Origin: Bradyrhizobium sp. CCBAU 53338
GTDB taxonomy: Bacteria > Pseudomonadota > Alphaproteobacteria > Rhizobiales > Xanthobacteraceae
Length of the DNA: 64,000 bases
Direction of reading: 5' to 3'
Assembly: GCF_015291665.1 (NCBI RefSeq)
Contig: NZ_CP030049.1
Coordinates: 1 to 64,000, forward strand
How positions within the stretch are numbered: position 1 is the stretch's first letter; every line of letters begins with the position of its first letter. The position numbers and the translations under genes are program-made. The notes below the pieces were generated by a model. That model was not told the DNA's origin. It worked only from the letters and a program-made list of their open reading frames with translations, and made no database searches. Positions 34,805 to 44,443 of the stretch are shown one piece after another.

Positions 34805-35319
34805 TCGAACATCCGAGGAAGCGTGCGGGCATAACCTCCCCCACGCTTCTCAAGCCGACGCATGACTTTAGCCGCTTTGATTGCGGTAATGAAGCCCTGA
34901 CCGATTGGTTGAAGAATCGCGCCCTCGACAGCGAGGGCAAGACTGCTCGCACCTATGTTGTTTGCGAGGGCAATTCGGTCGTAGGCTACTACTGCATCGC
35001 CTCTGGAAGTGTTGAGAGGGCTGCAATTCCCAAGCCGCCCATAAAAAGGCACGGACTCCCAAATCCCGTACCTGTAGCCATTATAGGCCGCTTGGCGCGA
35101 GATCTTACCTACAAGGGCAAGGGGCTCGGCCAAGACCTGCTTCAACATGCCCTCCACCAAATCGTTCACGCATCTGAAACGATCGGTATTCGCGCCATCC
35201 TGGTACACGCGATCGATGAGAAGGCTGCCGCTTTTTGGAAAGAAGCGGAATTCATAGAAAGTCCGATTGGGTCCCGAACATTTTTCCTCCCTATCGAAAC
35301 TGCCATCGACGCACTCTAA
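34792..35319 (+). CDS. GNAT-family toxin (TacT-type tRNA acetyltransferase)
   Basis: A 175-aa acetyltransferase. Seen: FDCGNEALTDWLKNRAL at the N-terminus, the substrate/cofactor strand VVGYYCIASGSV, the acetyl-CoA loop of type GRLARDLTYKGKGLGQDLLQHAL and FWKEAEFIESP near the C-terminus. TacT-type toxins acetylate aminoacyl-tRNAs and halt translation. The likely start is TTG 34792, translationally coupled to the antitoxin gene. It appears intact, unlike the hipA next door. Confidence 0.88.
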   Translation: MAEVIEHPRKRAGITSPTLLKPTHDFSRFDCGNEALTDWLKNRALDSEGKTARTYVVCEGNSVVGYYCIASGSVERAAIPKPPIKRHGLPNPVPVAIIGRLARDLTYKGKGLGQDLLQHALHQIVHASETIGIRAILVHAIDEKAAAFWKEAEFIESPIGSRTFFLPIETAIDAL

Positions 35320-36109
35320 TGGCGTCACAATCCAACTGCCCCAGTACCGAATGGCCGAGCCGCTCCTGGACCACCTTAGGCGCCGCAATTCAAGCCCGCC
35401 ATCAACCTTGCGGTTTATATATCAGCTCGCAAAGAAGTGCCGAAAGAGAGTGAAGCCCGGATATTTTGCGGCGTCCATGGCCTTCTCGTTGGAGCCTTAC
35501 CTAACTTGGTGATACCGGCGGCGATTTGCACCGGTCACAGGGCCCCGTTTGACCATGTAATCGCGGGTGACGATCTCGACGTCCTTCACCGGACTGGAAA
35601 CACCGATCCGAGATCGGGCTTGGGACATTGCAGCCTCCATTCACGCAACGCATTGAATGCGATCGGCGGCAATGGGACGAACGCTCCTCCGAGCCTGATT
35701 TCGGGCGGCCGAGCTGATTGTATTCGTCGGCGCGCTCATGAACATGAAACTTACGCTTGGTGAAATCGACATTGACCCCTGCCTGCCCCACAATTCCGAC
35801 GCGGAAAGGCCAGTGAAGATCACGGTCTGGGAAATTGAGCCTTGGCTGGAGTTGCTGCCGTTCACGGCGGCCGGAATCCGTGCGACGGTTTGGCGAAGGT
35901 CAACCTCAGACGCCCCATCTCAAACGCGCAGAAACAGTTAGGCCGACAAAGGGATCACGCCTTCATTGCGAAGTCGCCAGCGCTTAACACCCATGATGGC
36001 CTTTGGCTCCGGTACCATTGCCTCGTTTCGAGTGTTGCGCACCGGCCTTTACGAGCAGTGGACACTATCGAGCTATGTGGGCACGCGCTTCTGGCTGTCG
36101 GCGATTTGG
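35320..36109. other. Low-density stretch, no gene supported
   Basis: Short overlapping frames on both strands (longest about 140 codons) show no domain I recognise and no good ribosome site. The base composition suggests decayed accessory DNA between the toxin-antitoxin block and the LysR gene. Confidence 0.5.
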
Positions 36110-37069
36110 CTACGTCTTTGCCTTGCGGCGGACGCTGGCGCGATGCCGGATCTCGACGAAACCATTCGGCTCCTTTTTGGAAACGATCTGGCGTAGGATT
36201 TCCAGAAGCATGTCGATCACCTCGGATGCCACTCGCGTTGGCGGACGATCGGCAAGGTAAATGAGGTCCAGATCGCTTCTGATTTCGGGGGTGACAATGG
36301 GGCTGGCGCTCAAGACGCCAGTCTCGAGCTCGTATTTGACAGCGCCGAAGGGGAGGACAGCGGGAGCAAGGCCCTGTCGCACGAGGTCTTTCAGAAGGGT
36401 AACGGAATCGATCTCCAGCACCGTGGATACGGAGAGATTGAGGCCAGCGGCGCCCGCATCCAGCAAACTTCGGATCGGATTTTGAGCCGACGGAAGCAGC
36501 AGAGCATGTTCAAGGAGGCTCGCAAGGCCGACCGGATCGCCAGCGAACATCCCTGGTGGCCCGATGGCGAACAGCCGCTCGACGGCAAGGCACTCACTGA
36601 CGAGGCGCGGGCTATCTGGCTGAAGGCCGTTGACTAATGCGACATCGATCGAGCCGGTCAGCACCCAGTTTTGCAAATAAGCGCTATATCCCTCAAGTAA
36701 GCGCGGACGAACGCGAGGCAGACGTTCGCGACAGGCCCTGATGAGCTCCGCTCCCGCCATGGCGATAACCGACGGCGTGGCTCCGATAATCACGTCGCCG
36801 GTCAGGTGTTTTCCTTCGGCCATGACCTCCTGACGAACAAGCTCCACGTCGCGCAGGATTTGGGATGCGCTTCGGTGCAGCATGAGGCCTGCTTCCGTCA
36901 TCTGCATGCCTCTCCCGTCTCGGTCGAACAGCGGCGTTCGCAGTTCGTCTTCGAGAGCACTGATTGACCGGCTGATGGCAGGGCCTGCTACGCCGAGGTG
37001 AGCCGAAGCGCGGGCGATGCTCTTCAGATCCGCGACGAAAACGAAGTACCGAAGCTGTCGTAGGTCCAT
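36110..37069 (-). CDS. LysR-family transcriptional regulator
   Basis: A 319-aa regulator with N-terminal helix-turn-helix MDLRQLRYFVFVADLKSIARASAHLGVAGPAISRSISALE and a periplasmic-binding-like effector domain (GDVIIGATPSVIAMAG...). It ends in a basic tail. No gene is adjacent in the divergent direction for 550 nt, so the target is unclear. Confidence 0.9.
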   Translation of the reverse strand: MDLRQLRYFVFVADLKSIARASAHLGVAGPAISRSISALEDELRTPLFDRDGRGMQMTEAGLMLHRSASQILRDVELVRQEVMAEGKHLTGDVIIGATPSVIAMAGAELIRACRERLPRVRPRLLEGYSAYLQNWVLTGSIDVALVNGLQPDSPRLVSECLAVERLFAIGPPGMFAGDPVGLASLLEHALLLPSAQNPIRSLLDAGAAGLNLSVSTVLEIDSVTLLKDLVRQGLAPAVLPFGAVKYELETGVLSASPIVTPEIRSDLDLIYLADRPPTRVASEVIDMLLEILRQIVSKKEPNGFVEIRHRASVRRKAKT

Positions 37070-37622
37070 GGCTTATGAACGGGCGAATTGATACATAGCA
37101 AATGCCGTTCGGCTTGTGCGGACGGGACCGCGACAGCTCTGCAACCAACCGTCAAACCGAGCTTGCCGCATGAATTTTTGGCCCTCACATGTTAGCCACT
37201 CAGCTTATGCGAGCCTGGCAGAGCGCACCAGTAGACGTTGGTTTCTTCCTCGCCCATTCGCCAGCTAGCTTGGGCAAACGCATCGCAAGGGCGGCGGCTG
37301 CCGAGCTCTCCGGCATCGTAGGTATGAATGGGTCTGCGGGGCCTGAACGGCGATCTGCGAAAAGGACCGCGAGAACGTGCTTCGTTGAGCCGCAATCCGC
37401 AGGACCCCTTTCCGACCTTGACGCCTGGTGAGCAAGGATGGCAAGGCGCGTGCGGCGGCAACTCTTTCGACCGCGGCTCGTTCTCGCCCAGTGCAAGTTG
37501 GATATTCGGCAATGTCAGTCCGAGCGTCTCAAGCCTGAGGAGACTAAATCGCAGCTAGGCAGCAGGATAATCAACTAGTATTGTATGATACCAATTACCG
37601 AATTAGTACAAGGAATTACTGC
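37070..37622. other. Intergenic region upstream of lysR and gntR genes
   Basis: No supported gene. Near its right end GTATGATAC (37583-37591) is a palindrome 32 nt upstream of the gntR start and may be its own operator. AAGGAA at 37610-37615 is the ribosome site that fixes the GTG start of that gene. Confidence 0.45.
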
Positions 37623-38417
37623 GTGAAGGTTTCCAAAGTCCAGCGCGTACCGGCCAAGGCCGCACCGCTCCGGCAACAGGTCGCAAGCAATCTGCGCACC
37701 GCCATCATTGATGGCCGCTTTCAACCAGGCGAGCGGTTGAAGGAAGGCGAGCTGTGTGCATGGACCGGCGTCAGTAGGACTGCCGTCCGTGAAGCCCTGC
37801 GGCAACTGGAGGCCGAGGGCATCGTCGACAACATCCCCAATCAAGGACCCGTGGTGGCGCGGGTATCCCCCGACGAGGCGCGGCAACACTATGAAGTCAG
37901 GGGTATGCTGGAAGGGCTGACGGCAAGGACCGCCGCCGAGCGGATCTCTGAGCGCGAAATCAAGGACTTGCACCGGCTCAAACGAGATTTGGACCGCGCC
38001 TTCAAATCAGGTAGCGTTGCTAAGGTGCTCGAATGCAAGAATCAGCTCGACGAATTCCTGATGAGCGTTTCGGCCAACAGCGTCGTCAAGGGCTTCGTGA
38101 GCGTCATTCGCGCACGTCTCAGCTATCTTCGTCCCATTGTTCTGTCGCAGCCCGAACGCCTGAAGGAAAACGCTGTCGAGGTCCATGCGATAATCGACGC
38201 GATCATCACACGGAAGCCGCAGGCGGCGTGGCAGGCTGCCGTCAATCACGTCAACATGGGCGCGAGAGCAACCCTCAAGGTGCTGGAGCAGCTGGAGGTG
38301 GCGGCGGAACACCAGGCCGCGCTGGACGCGGAAGCCGCGCTTCGGGCGAAACGTCCGCGGGGACGGCCGCGCCGTGACGCGGCACCAAATAATCCGGTCG
38401 GTAGGGTGACGATGTAA
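37623..38417 (+). CDS. GntR-family regulator (FCD subfamily)
   Basis: A 264-aa regulator. The winged helix is LRQQVASNLRTAIIDGRFQPGERLKEGELCAWTGVSRTAVREALRQLEAEGIV; an FCD ligand domain follows (YEVRGMLEGLTARTAAERI...) with His residues typical of its metal site. A basic AT-hook-like tail (RAKRPRGRPRRD) closes it. GTG 37623 is preferred because of AAGGAA 7 nt upstream. It likely governs the catabolic genes to its right. Confidence 0.9.
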   Translation: MKVSKVQRVPAKAAPLRQQVASNLRTAIIDGRFQPGERLKEGELCAWTGVSRTAVREALRQLEAEGIVDNIPNQGPVVARVSPDEARQHYEVRGMLEGLTARTAAERISEREIKDLHRLKRDLDRAFKSGSVAKVLECKNQLDEFLMSVSANSVVKGFVSVIRARLSYLRPIVLSQPERLKENAVEVHAIIDAIITRKPQAAWQAAVNHVNMGARATLKVLEQLEVAAEHQAALDAEAALRAKRPRGRPRRDAAPNNPVGRVTM

Positions 38418-38444
38418 AAACCGGTCCGCGCGATGGTCTATCTG

Positions 38445-39416
38445 CTATCCACCCTCGGCCTGGAGACCGTTGTCTCGAACCACCTGCCCCCAAATATGCG
38501 CCTGCTCCGCGTAAAAGTTGCGCATGTAGTCCGGATCGCTCGCAGCGACCGTCAGCCCCATCGCGTTGATCCGTCCCGTCACGCTGGCGTCCTTCAGAAC
38601 CGCGCGCATCTCTGTATTGAAACGCGCGATGATCTGTTTGGGCGTCTTCCCGGGCGCATACAGTCCCCACCAAGGCGTCGCGACGAGATCGGGAAACCCG
38701 CTTTCGGCGAGCGTCGGTACGTCGGGAAGGGTCGGGTGGCGTGTTGCGCCGGTCTGAGCGAGAGGGCGCAGCAACTTGGCGTCGATCTGGCTGTTGAGCA
38801 CCGTGGTCGCTGCGATGATCAGGTCAATATGTCCCGCAATCGCGTCGTTCACCGCGGGGGCTGCTCCCTTATAGGCAACGTGGCTCCACTGCGCGCCGGA
38901 GCGTTTGGCAAGCAGCAGCATCGTGAGATGGCCAAGACTCGCCGTTCCAGCCGACGCAAATGCGAAGCCGCCCTGCTTGGCTTTCGACGCAGCGATCAAC
39001 TCAGCCAAAGTCTGGTAAGGGCGTGACGGCTGACAGGCAATGATGTTCGGCGCCGTACCGACCAGCATGACCGGATCCAGATCTGTCTCGGAATTATATG
39101 GCAGGCTCGGCTGCGTCACCGGGTTGGTCGCGTGAGTATCGAATACGAACAGCCACGTGCGGCCATCTGGCGGTGACTTCGCCACTGCCGCCGCGCCGAT
39201 GCTGCCCGCTGCGCCCGGACGGTTTTCGATGATGATCGTCGTTCCCAGTCTCTGCTGCAAACCCGGCTGAACCAGACGGGCGATAGCGTCCAGCGTTCCG
39301 CCGGCAGGAAACGGGATGATGAACTTCATCTGACCCGCAGGCCAGTCCTCTGCCCTGGCAACAAAGGGGGTGGCGAGTGCGCCGGCGAGCACGGCACGTC
39401 GTGTCAGTTGTCCCAT
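38445..39416 (-). CDS. Tripartite tricarboxylate transporter (Bug/TctC-type) binding protein
   Basis: A 323-aa exported protein with the signal MGQLTRRAVLAGALATPFVARA and mature start EDWPAGQMKFIIPFPAGGTLDAIARLV, the hallmark of the Bug family; IENRPGAAGSIGA follows. ATG 39416 has GGGAGAAA upstream. No TctA/TctB membrane genes are nearby. It converges with gntR and lies downstream of the amidohydrolase gene. Confidence 0.92.
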   Translation of the reverse strand: MGQLTRRAVLAGALATPFVARAEDWPAGQMKFIIPFPAGGTLDAIARLVQPGLQQRLGTTIIIENRPGAAGSIGAAAVAKSPPDGRTWLFVFDTHATNPVTQPSLPYNSETDLDPVMLVGTAPNIIACQPSRPYQTLAELIAASKAKQGGFAFASAGTASLGHLTMLLLAKRSGAQWSHVAYKGAAPAVNDAIAGHIDLIIAATTVLNSQIDAKLLRPLAQTGATRHPTLPDVPTLAESGFPDLVATPWWGLYAPGKTPKQIIARFNTEMRAVLKDASVTGRINAMGLTVAASDPDYMRNFYAEQAHIWGQVVRDNGLQAEGG

Positions 39417-39517
39417 GTGTTTCTCCCGAGGTGATGATCGAGAACAAGACTTCGGACCAACAGTTCGGGGGGTGGCCCAGGACGGCATGCAAGCGTCGCC
39501 GGCCCCGCCCATTCTCC

Positions 39518-40888
39518 TTATCGCTGCGCAAACGTTGCGATCGGCCCTGCAACAGGTTTTCCGCGGTGCCAGACCGCCGAGATCTTGTGGACGTTGGCTA
39601 TGTCGGCCGATGGATCGGCGTCGAGCACGACGAGATCGGCGAGCTTGCCAGCTAGCAGGACACCGCGGTCATCCAGCTTGAGCAGCTTCGCCGCGCCGCT
39701 GGTCGCGATGGTCAGCGCCTGCATCGGCGTGAGGCCGGCTTCAACCATGAGATCGAGCTCACGATGTTCGGCAATGCCGGGGAAACGCAGGCCCACGCCG
39801 GAATCGGATCCGAACCCGATGCCGATACCTGCCTTGTAAAGCGTCATCAGGTTCTTCTGGTTCATCGCCAGCGCCTTGCGGGCGCGCTCGGAAGCTGGTG
39901 CGTCATGGACCTTCTGCTGCCAAGCCGGATCCTCCAATTGCGTCTTCACGGCGGGATCCAGTGCCCGGTTCACGAACGGATCCGCCGAGACCTGCGGCTT
40001 GTCGGCAAAAATGAAATTTGAATCGTCGAGCGCCAAGGTGGGAACGTACCAGGCGGCATTCTTCTTCATCAATTCGATCGTCGGCGGATCGATCTCTTTG
40101 TCACGGATGCCGTGCGCCAGAATGTCAGCGCCGGCCTTCAGGGCGGCCTGAGCATCTTCGAGGTCGTTGATGTGGAAGGCGACCCGAAGCGCGTTCTTGT
40201 GGGCCTCGTCGACGGCGGCGGTATAGACCTCCGGCTTCACTTTGACTGGCAGCAGCTTGCCGAAGTCGTCAAGCCAGATCTTGATCAGGTCGGTCTTGCG
40301 TCCCGCCATCTCCCTCACCGCTTCGCGCGCTGCGTCGGGCGTATCCGGGCGATAGATCTGGTTCGGGCCGACGGGAACGATCGCCACGGGCGGTGCTCCC
40401 ATCGCAACCCCAATGCCGCGGTCGGCGCCAAAGATGTCGGCCCCTGGCGCCTTGCCGGCATGTAGATCCGCTCGCAGATCGTAGAATTCAGGTGCGTTCA
40501 GGCCCAGCGACGTGATCGTGGTGACGCCATAGGCCTCCCACTGTCGAAGTTGGGACAAGATGTAGTCGCGATTATAGTTGTCCGGACTCGCCTTGAGGCC
40601 CCTGACGATACCCACATGGGAATGATCCGAGATCATGCCGGGGATGATGGACTTGCCCTTGAGGTCAACGACATCGGCATCGGATGGCACCGGCACCGCC
40701 GTTACGGACCCAACGGCCGCGATGCGTCCGTCGCGAATGACCAAGACGGAATCGGGAAGCGGCTTTCCACCCGCTCCGTCGATCAGAGTGGCTCCCTTCA
40801 GGACGACTGACTTTGTTTGCGCCTGTCCCGGCATGCCCGATAGACACAGGCCCGCGATGGCCAAGATGACGACCGATGCGGCTCTCAT
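39518..40888 (-). CDS. Secreted amidohydrolase (imidazolonepropionase-like)
   Basis: A 456-aa exported metal-dependent hydrolase. Sec signal MRAASVVILAIAGLCLSG with cleavage near GQAQ. The amidohydrolase fold shows ATLIDGAGGKPLPDSVLVI, metal site SDHSHVG (in place of the usual HxH, here S-D-H-S-H), VAFHIND, ADILAHGI and FGSDSGVG with the catalytic Asp. Location would be periplasmic. The natural substrate is unknown; dipeptides or cyclic amides are usual for the family. Confidence 0.88.
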   Translation of the reverse strand: MRAASVVILAIAGLCLSGMPGQAQTKSVVLKGATLIDGAGGKPLPDSVLVIRDGRIAAVGSVTAVPVPSDADVVDLKGKSIIPGMISDHSHVGIVRGLKASPDNYNRDYILSQLRQWEAYGVTTITSLGLNAPEFYDLRADLHAGKAPGADIFGADRGIGVAMGAPPVAIVPVGPNQIYRPDTPDAAREAVREMAGRKTDLIKIWLDDFGKLLPVKVKPEVYTAAVDEAHKNALRVAFHINDLEDAQAALKAGADILAHGIRDKEIDPPTIELMKKNAAWYVPTLALDDSNFIFADKPQVSADPFVNRALDPAVKTQLEDPAWQQKVHDAPASERARKALAMNQKNLMTLYKAGIGIGFGSDSGVGLRFPGIAEHRELDLMVEAGLTPMQALTIATSGAAKLLKLDDRGVLLAGKLADLVVLDADPSADIANVHKISAVWHRGKPVAGPIATFAQR

Positions 40889-40947
40889 GCGGCGCTCCTC
40901 CCTGTTTCCTCGTTCCCCACGGGTTGGTCCCAGGGGCCATTAAATCT

Positions 40948-40959
40948 TATAGTACTATA
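40948..40959. promoter_or_regulatory. Palindrome upstream of the amidohydrolase gene
   Basis: TATAGTACTATA is a perfect 12-bp palindrome 60 nt upstream of the amidohydrolase start, in an AT-rich stretch where the promoter should be. It could be a binding site for the nearby GntR protein. Confidence 0.4.
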
Positions 40960-41019
40960 TTACGAGCAATTAGCAATTGATCCCGAGACGATGCGCCCTG
41001 GATCACCTAACTCAGCGAT

Positions 41020-42495
41020 TTATCGCAGCACGAACGGATAGGGCTCGTCGCCGCTGCTCATCCAGACGGTCTTGGTCTGCATGTATTCGTTGATGGCCTC
41101 GATGCCGTTTTCGCGACCGAGACCGCTGCGCTTGTAACCGCCGAACGGGGCCATGTAGCTCACCGTGCGGTAGGTATTGACCCAGACCATGCCGGCCTTT
41201 AGCCGGTCAGCCATGACATGGGCGCGCTTCATGTTCTGCGTCCAGACGCCTGCGGCCAGACCAAAGAGGATGTCGTTGCCGATCTCGACGGCTTCCTCCT
41301 CATCGCGAAATGGGATCACGGACAGGATCGGGCCGAACACCTCCTCCTGCGCGATCCTCATGCTGTTCTTGACGCCGGTGAAGACCGTGGGCTCGACGAA
41401 GAGACCCTTGCCGCATTCCGGCCGATGGGCACGATCGCCTCCGAGTGCCAGATGCGCGCCATCCTTCTTGCCGATCTCCATATAGGCGAGGACCTTGTCG
41501 AACTGCGGCCGGTTGGCGACCGGCCCGACCTGTGTTTCGTTCTGCATTGGATCGCCCATCTTGATCGTGGCCGCCGCCTTCAGGAGCTTTTCGACGAAGG
41601 CGTCGTGGACAGATTCCTGTACCAGCATTCGCGAACCGGCGATGCACGCCTGCCCGACGGCCGCGAAGATTCCGGCAATGGCGCCGTTGACCGCATTGTC
41701 GAGATTGGCGTCGTCGAACACGATATTGGGCGACTTGCCGCCCAGCTCCAGGCTGACGCGTTTCAGGCCGCGCGCAGCGCCCTTGTAGATCTTCTGGCCG
41801 GTGGCATCGGAGCCGGTGAACGCGACCTTGGCGACCTGAGGATGCTCGACCAGCGCCGGCCCGACCTCATTGCCAAAGCCGGTAACCACGTTGATGACCC
41901 CAGGGGGGAAGCCCGCCTCCTCCACCAGCGCCATCATCTCGAGGAGCGATGCGGAGGTGAATTCCGAGGGCTTGAGCACCACGGTATTTCCGGCCGCCAG
42001 CGCCGGCGCAAGCTTCCAGGCGACCAGCATCAACGGCGAATTCCAGGGGATGATACCGACGACGACGCCGACCGGCTCGTGCTTGGTGTAGGTGAACATG
42101 TTGGGCTTGTCGATCGGGATGACCGAGCCCTGAATCTTGTCCGCGAGGCCGCCGAAGTAATAGTACCATTGCGGAATGTAATTGAGCTGCCCTCGCATCT
42201 CGCTGATCAGCTTGCCGTTGTCCCTCACTTCGATCTCGGCGAGCCGCTCTGCATTCGCCGCGATCAGGTCCCCCAGCTTGCGCATCAGCGCGCCGCGCTG
42301 CGTTGCATTCAGCTTGGGCCACGGCCCCACATTCATCGCCCGATGCGCCGCCTGGACTGCGCGCGCGGCATCCTCGGCATTGCCGCGCGGGATCAACGCC
42401 CATGGCTCGGCGGTGTAGGGATTCATGGTCTCGAACCACTCGCCCGAGGCCGGATCCTCCCACTTTCCACCGATATACATCTGGTACTTCTTCAC
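41020..42495 (-). CDS. Aldehyde dehydrogenase (NAD(P)+)
   Basis: A 491-aa ALDH. Cofactor region IIPWNSPLMLVAWKLAPALAAGNTVVLKPSE, FTGSDATGQKIYKGAA, catalytic Glu in LELGGKSPNIV and catalytic Cys in AVGQACIAGSR are all present. GTG 42495 behind GGGAGG (7 nt spacing) is chosen over the ATG at 42531, which lacks a ribosome site. Together with the divergent thiamine-diphosphate enzyme it could convert a 2-oxo acid to an aldehyde and then an acid. Confidence 0.93.
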   Translation of the reverse strand: MKKYQMYIGGKWEDPASGEWFETMNPYTAEPWALIPRGNAEDAARAVQAAHRAMNVGPWPKLNATQRGALMRKLGDLIAANAERLAEIEVRDNGKLISEMRGQLNYIPQWYYYFGGLADKIQGSVIPIDKPNMFTYTKHEPVGVVVGIIPWNSPLMLVAWKLAPALAAGNTVVLKPSEFTSASLLEMMALVEEAGFPPGVINVVTGFGNEVGPALVEHPQVAKVAFTGSDATGQKIYKGAARGLKRVSLELGGKSPNIVFDDANLDNAVNGAIAGIFAAVGQACIAGSRMLVQESVHDAFVEKLLKAAATIKMGDPMQNETQVGPVANRPQFDKVLAYMEIGKKDGAHLALGGDRAHRPECGKGLFVEPTVFTGVKNSMRIAQEEVFGPILSVIPFRDEEEAVEIGNDILFGLAAGVWTQNMKRAHVMADRLKAGMVWVNTYRTVSYMAPFGGYKRSGLGRENGIEAINEYMQTKTVWMSSGDEPYPFVLR

Positions 42496-42532
42496 GGAAC
42501 GCCTCCCTGCAGCATAAATATCTGGAATCATA

Positions 42533-42633
42533 ATATCGTATTATTGGCTTTTAGTGAGGTCAAGCTATTGCTTACTACGCGCCCTGAGGGAGGTTTGACA
42601 AAATATCTTTTGCAATAATACGGTATGACATAC
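42533..42633. promoter_or_regulatory. Divergent promoter region with a shared inverted motif
   Basis: AATAATACGRTAT occurs twice, once on the minus strand (42533-42545) and once on the plus strand (42614-42626), facing opposite ways between the ALDH and thiamine-diphosphate genes. The plus copy runs into GTATGACATAC (42623-42633), a palindrome related in core to GTATGATAC in front of gntR. A common regulator, probably that GntR protein, is inferred. Confidence 0.5.
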
Positions 42634-42678
42634 TTTATTGACGTTGCAGGTCGACGAACCCGCGCGGGGAGGACTAGA

Positions 42679-44355
42679 ATGACAAACAACGTGGCCACCG
42701 ACATCACCGCTGCGCTAAAGCATGCCGGTGTCGAGAACTTCTTCCTCCTCACCGGCGGCGACCAGCCGTTGTGGATCGCGCTTCGCGATGCCGGAATTCG
42801 AATGGTGGTCGCACGCAGCGAGGCCAGCGCGGTCTACATGGCGGACGGTTATGCCCGCGCCAGCGGCCGCGTCGCGCCGGCCTATGGGCAGGCCGGGCCC
42901 GGCGCCGCCAACGTCGCGGCCGCACTGGCAGATGCCGTCTGGGCCCAATCGCCGGTATTCGCGCTGACAGGAGCGACCGCGACGCAAGCCCTGCACATGA
43001 ACGAGTATCAGGACCTCGACCAACATGTCATTTTCCAGCCCGTCACGAAGTGGAACGGTGCCGTCGCCGCTCCTGAGATGACTGGGAGTCTCGTCTCGCA
43101 GGCGCTTCACATCGCGGCGACACCGACATGCGGACCCACCCATCTCGACGTGCCGAAGAATTTCTTCGCGCTGCCCGGGGACCCGCAAACCGCGAACCGG
43201 CTAGAACGTTCCTACTCAAATGCCGCCAGCAAGGTGCGTGCGCTCGGCACCGAGGTTGCTACGGCGCTCGACCTCCTCAAGCGCGCGGAGCGCCCGGTTC
43301 TGTTTGTCGGCGAGGGCGTGCGGCTTGCCGGCGCGTGGGCCGAACTGGCACTGCTGTCGGACCTTGCGGGCATCCCGATCGTTGCCACGGCTGGCGGCAA
43401 GCCGGCCATTCTGACGTCACACCCGAATTTCTGCGGCATCGTCGGACGCTATTCCTCGGTGAGCGCCAACAAGCTCGTGGCAGAGGCCGATTGCGCCCTC
43501 GCTCTCGGGACCCGATTGGGCGGACTGGCAACCAACGGCTACACTTTGCCGAGCCGCAAGGCGACCGTGATCCAGATCGACCATGATCCGGCTTCCCTCA
43601 TTAACACCTACGCGCCACGCCTCGGTGTCCGCGCCGACATCAAGATCTTCCTCACCGACCTACTTGACCTCGTTAAACAGCAGAATTTGCGGACATCGTC
43701 CGCCTGGCTGGACCGCTGCCGCCGCGATACTGATAAATGGACAGCTAATCACCGCGAACAACTCGCTGCGTCAGGTGGCAACACGGCCCTCTCCCCGCTT
43801 TCGGTGCTCGACGAGCTCTCCCGCTATGGCAGCGAGATCACGCTGGTCGCAGACACAGGTTACATGGCTGCCTGGACCGGCGTGCTGTTCCCGACGCTGC
43901 GTTACGACGCCTTCTTCCGCGCAGTCGGATCGCTCGGCTGGGCGCTCCCCGCCTCGCTCGGCGTCCAGATCGCGCGATCGGAGAAGGTGGTATGCATTAC
44001 CGGCGACGGCGGCGCCGGCTATCACCTGGCTGATGTCGAGACGGCGGTTCGCTACAGGCTGCCGGTCGTGATCATCGTCATGAACAACAGCGCGCTCGCC
44101 TTCGAATATCACGAGAAATATCGCTGGAAGGGAAATGTGGTTGCGGAAGCGAACGATTTCGGGCGCGTCGACTTCGCCGCGGCCGGAATCGCGCTGGGTG
44201 CAAGGGGCGCACGCGCCACCAATCGCGAGGAATTTGTGGCAGCCATGGCGGTCGCAATGAAGGCATCCAATCCGTTCGTGATCGACGTCGTCATCGACAA
44301 GGAAGCCTTTCCGCCCGTCACCAATTTCGATGCCGTGATGGAACGGAAGCTCTAG
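42679..44355 (+). CDS. Thiamine-diphosphate-dependent enzyme (acetolactate synthase/decarboxylase-like)
   Basis: A 558-aa enzyme with three ThDP domains. The catalytic Glu lies in RSEASAVYMADGYAR, and the cofactor-binding motif is GDGGAGYHLADVETAVRYRLPVVIIVMNN. ATG 42679 has GGGGAGGA directly upstream, so the ATG at 42625 is rejected. It could be a 2-oxo acid decarboxylase or carboligase; the ALDH partner favours decarboxylation. It is followed by a TRAP binding protein. Confidence 0.9.
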   Translation: MTNNVATDITAALKHAGVENFFLLTGGDQPLWIALRDAGIRMVVARSEASAVYMADGYARASGRVAPAYGQAGPGAANVAAALADAVWAQSPVFALTGATATQALHMNEYQDLDQHVIFQPVTKWNGAVAAPEMTGSLVSQALHIAATPTCGPTHLDVPKNFFALPGDPQTANRLERSYSNAASKVRALGTEVATALDLLKRAERPVLFVGEGVRLAGAWAELALLSDLAGIPIVATAGGKPAILTSHPNFCGIVGRYSSVSANKLVAEADCALALGTRLGGLATNGYTLPSRKATVIQIDHDPASLINTYAPRLGVRADIKIFLTDLLDLVKQQNLRTSSAWLDRCRRDTDKWTANHREQLAASGGNTALSPLSVLDELSRYGSEITLVADTGYMAAWTGVLFPTLRYDAFFRAVGSLGWALPASLGVQIARSEKVVCITGDGGAGYHLADVETAVRYRLPVVIIVMNNSALAFEYHEKYRWKGNVVAEANDFGRVDFAAAGIALGARGARATNREEFVAAMAVAMKASNPFVIDVVIDKEAFPPVTNFDAVMERKL

Positions 44356-44443
44356 ATTGGCGGACGGCGCGCCGGAGGAGCGGGCACGCCGTCAGCGATC
44401 CAACCTACGACAATCAACAATCATAAAGAACCAGGGTGGAACC

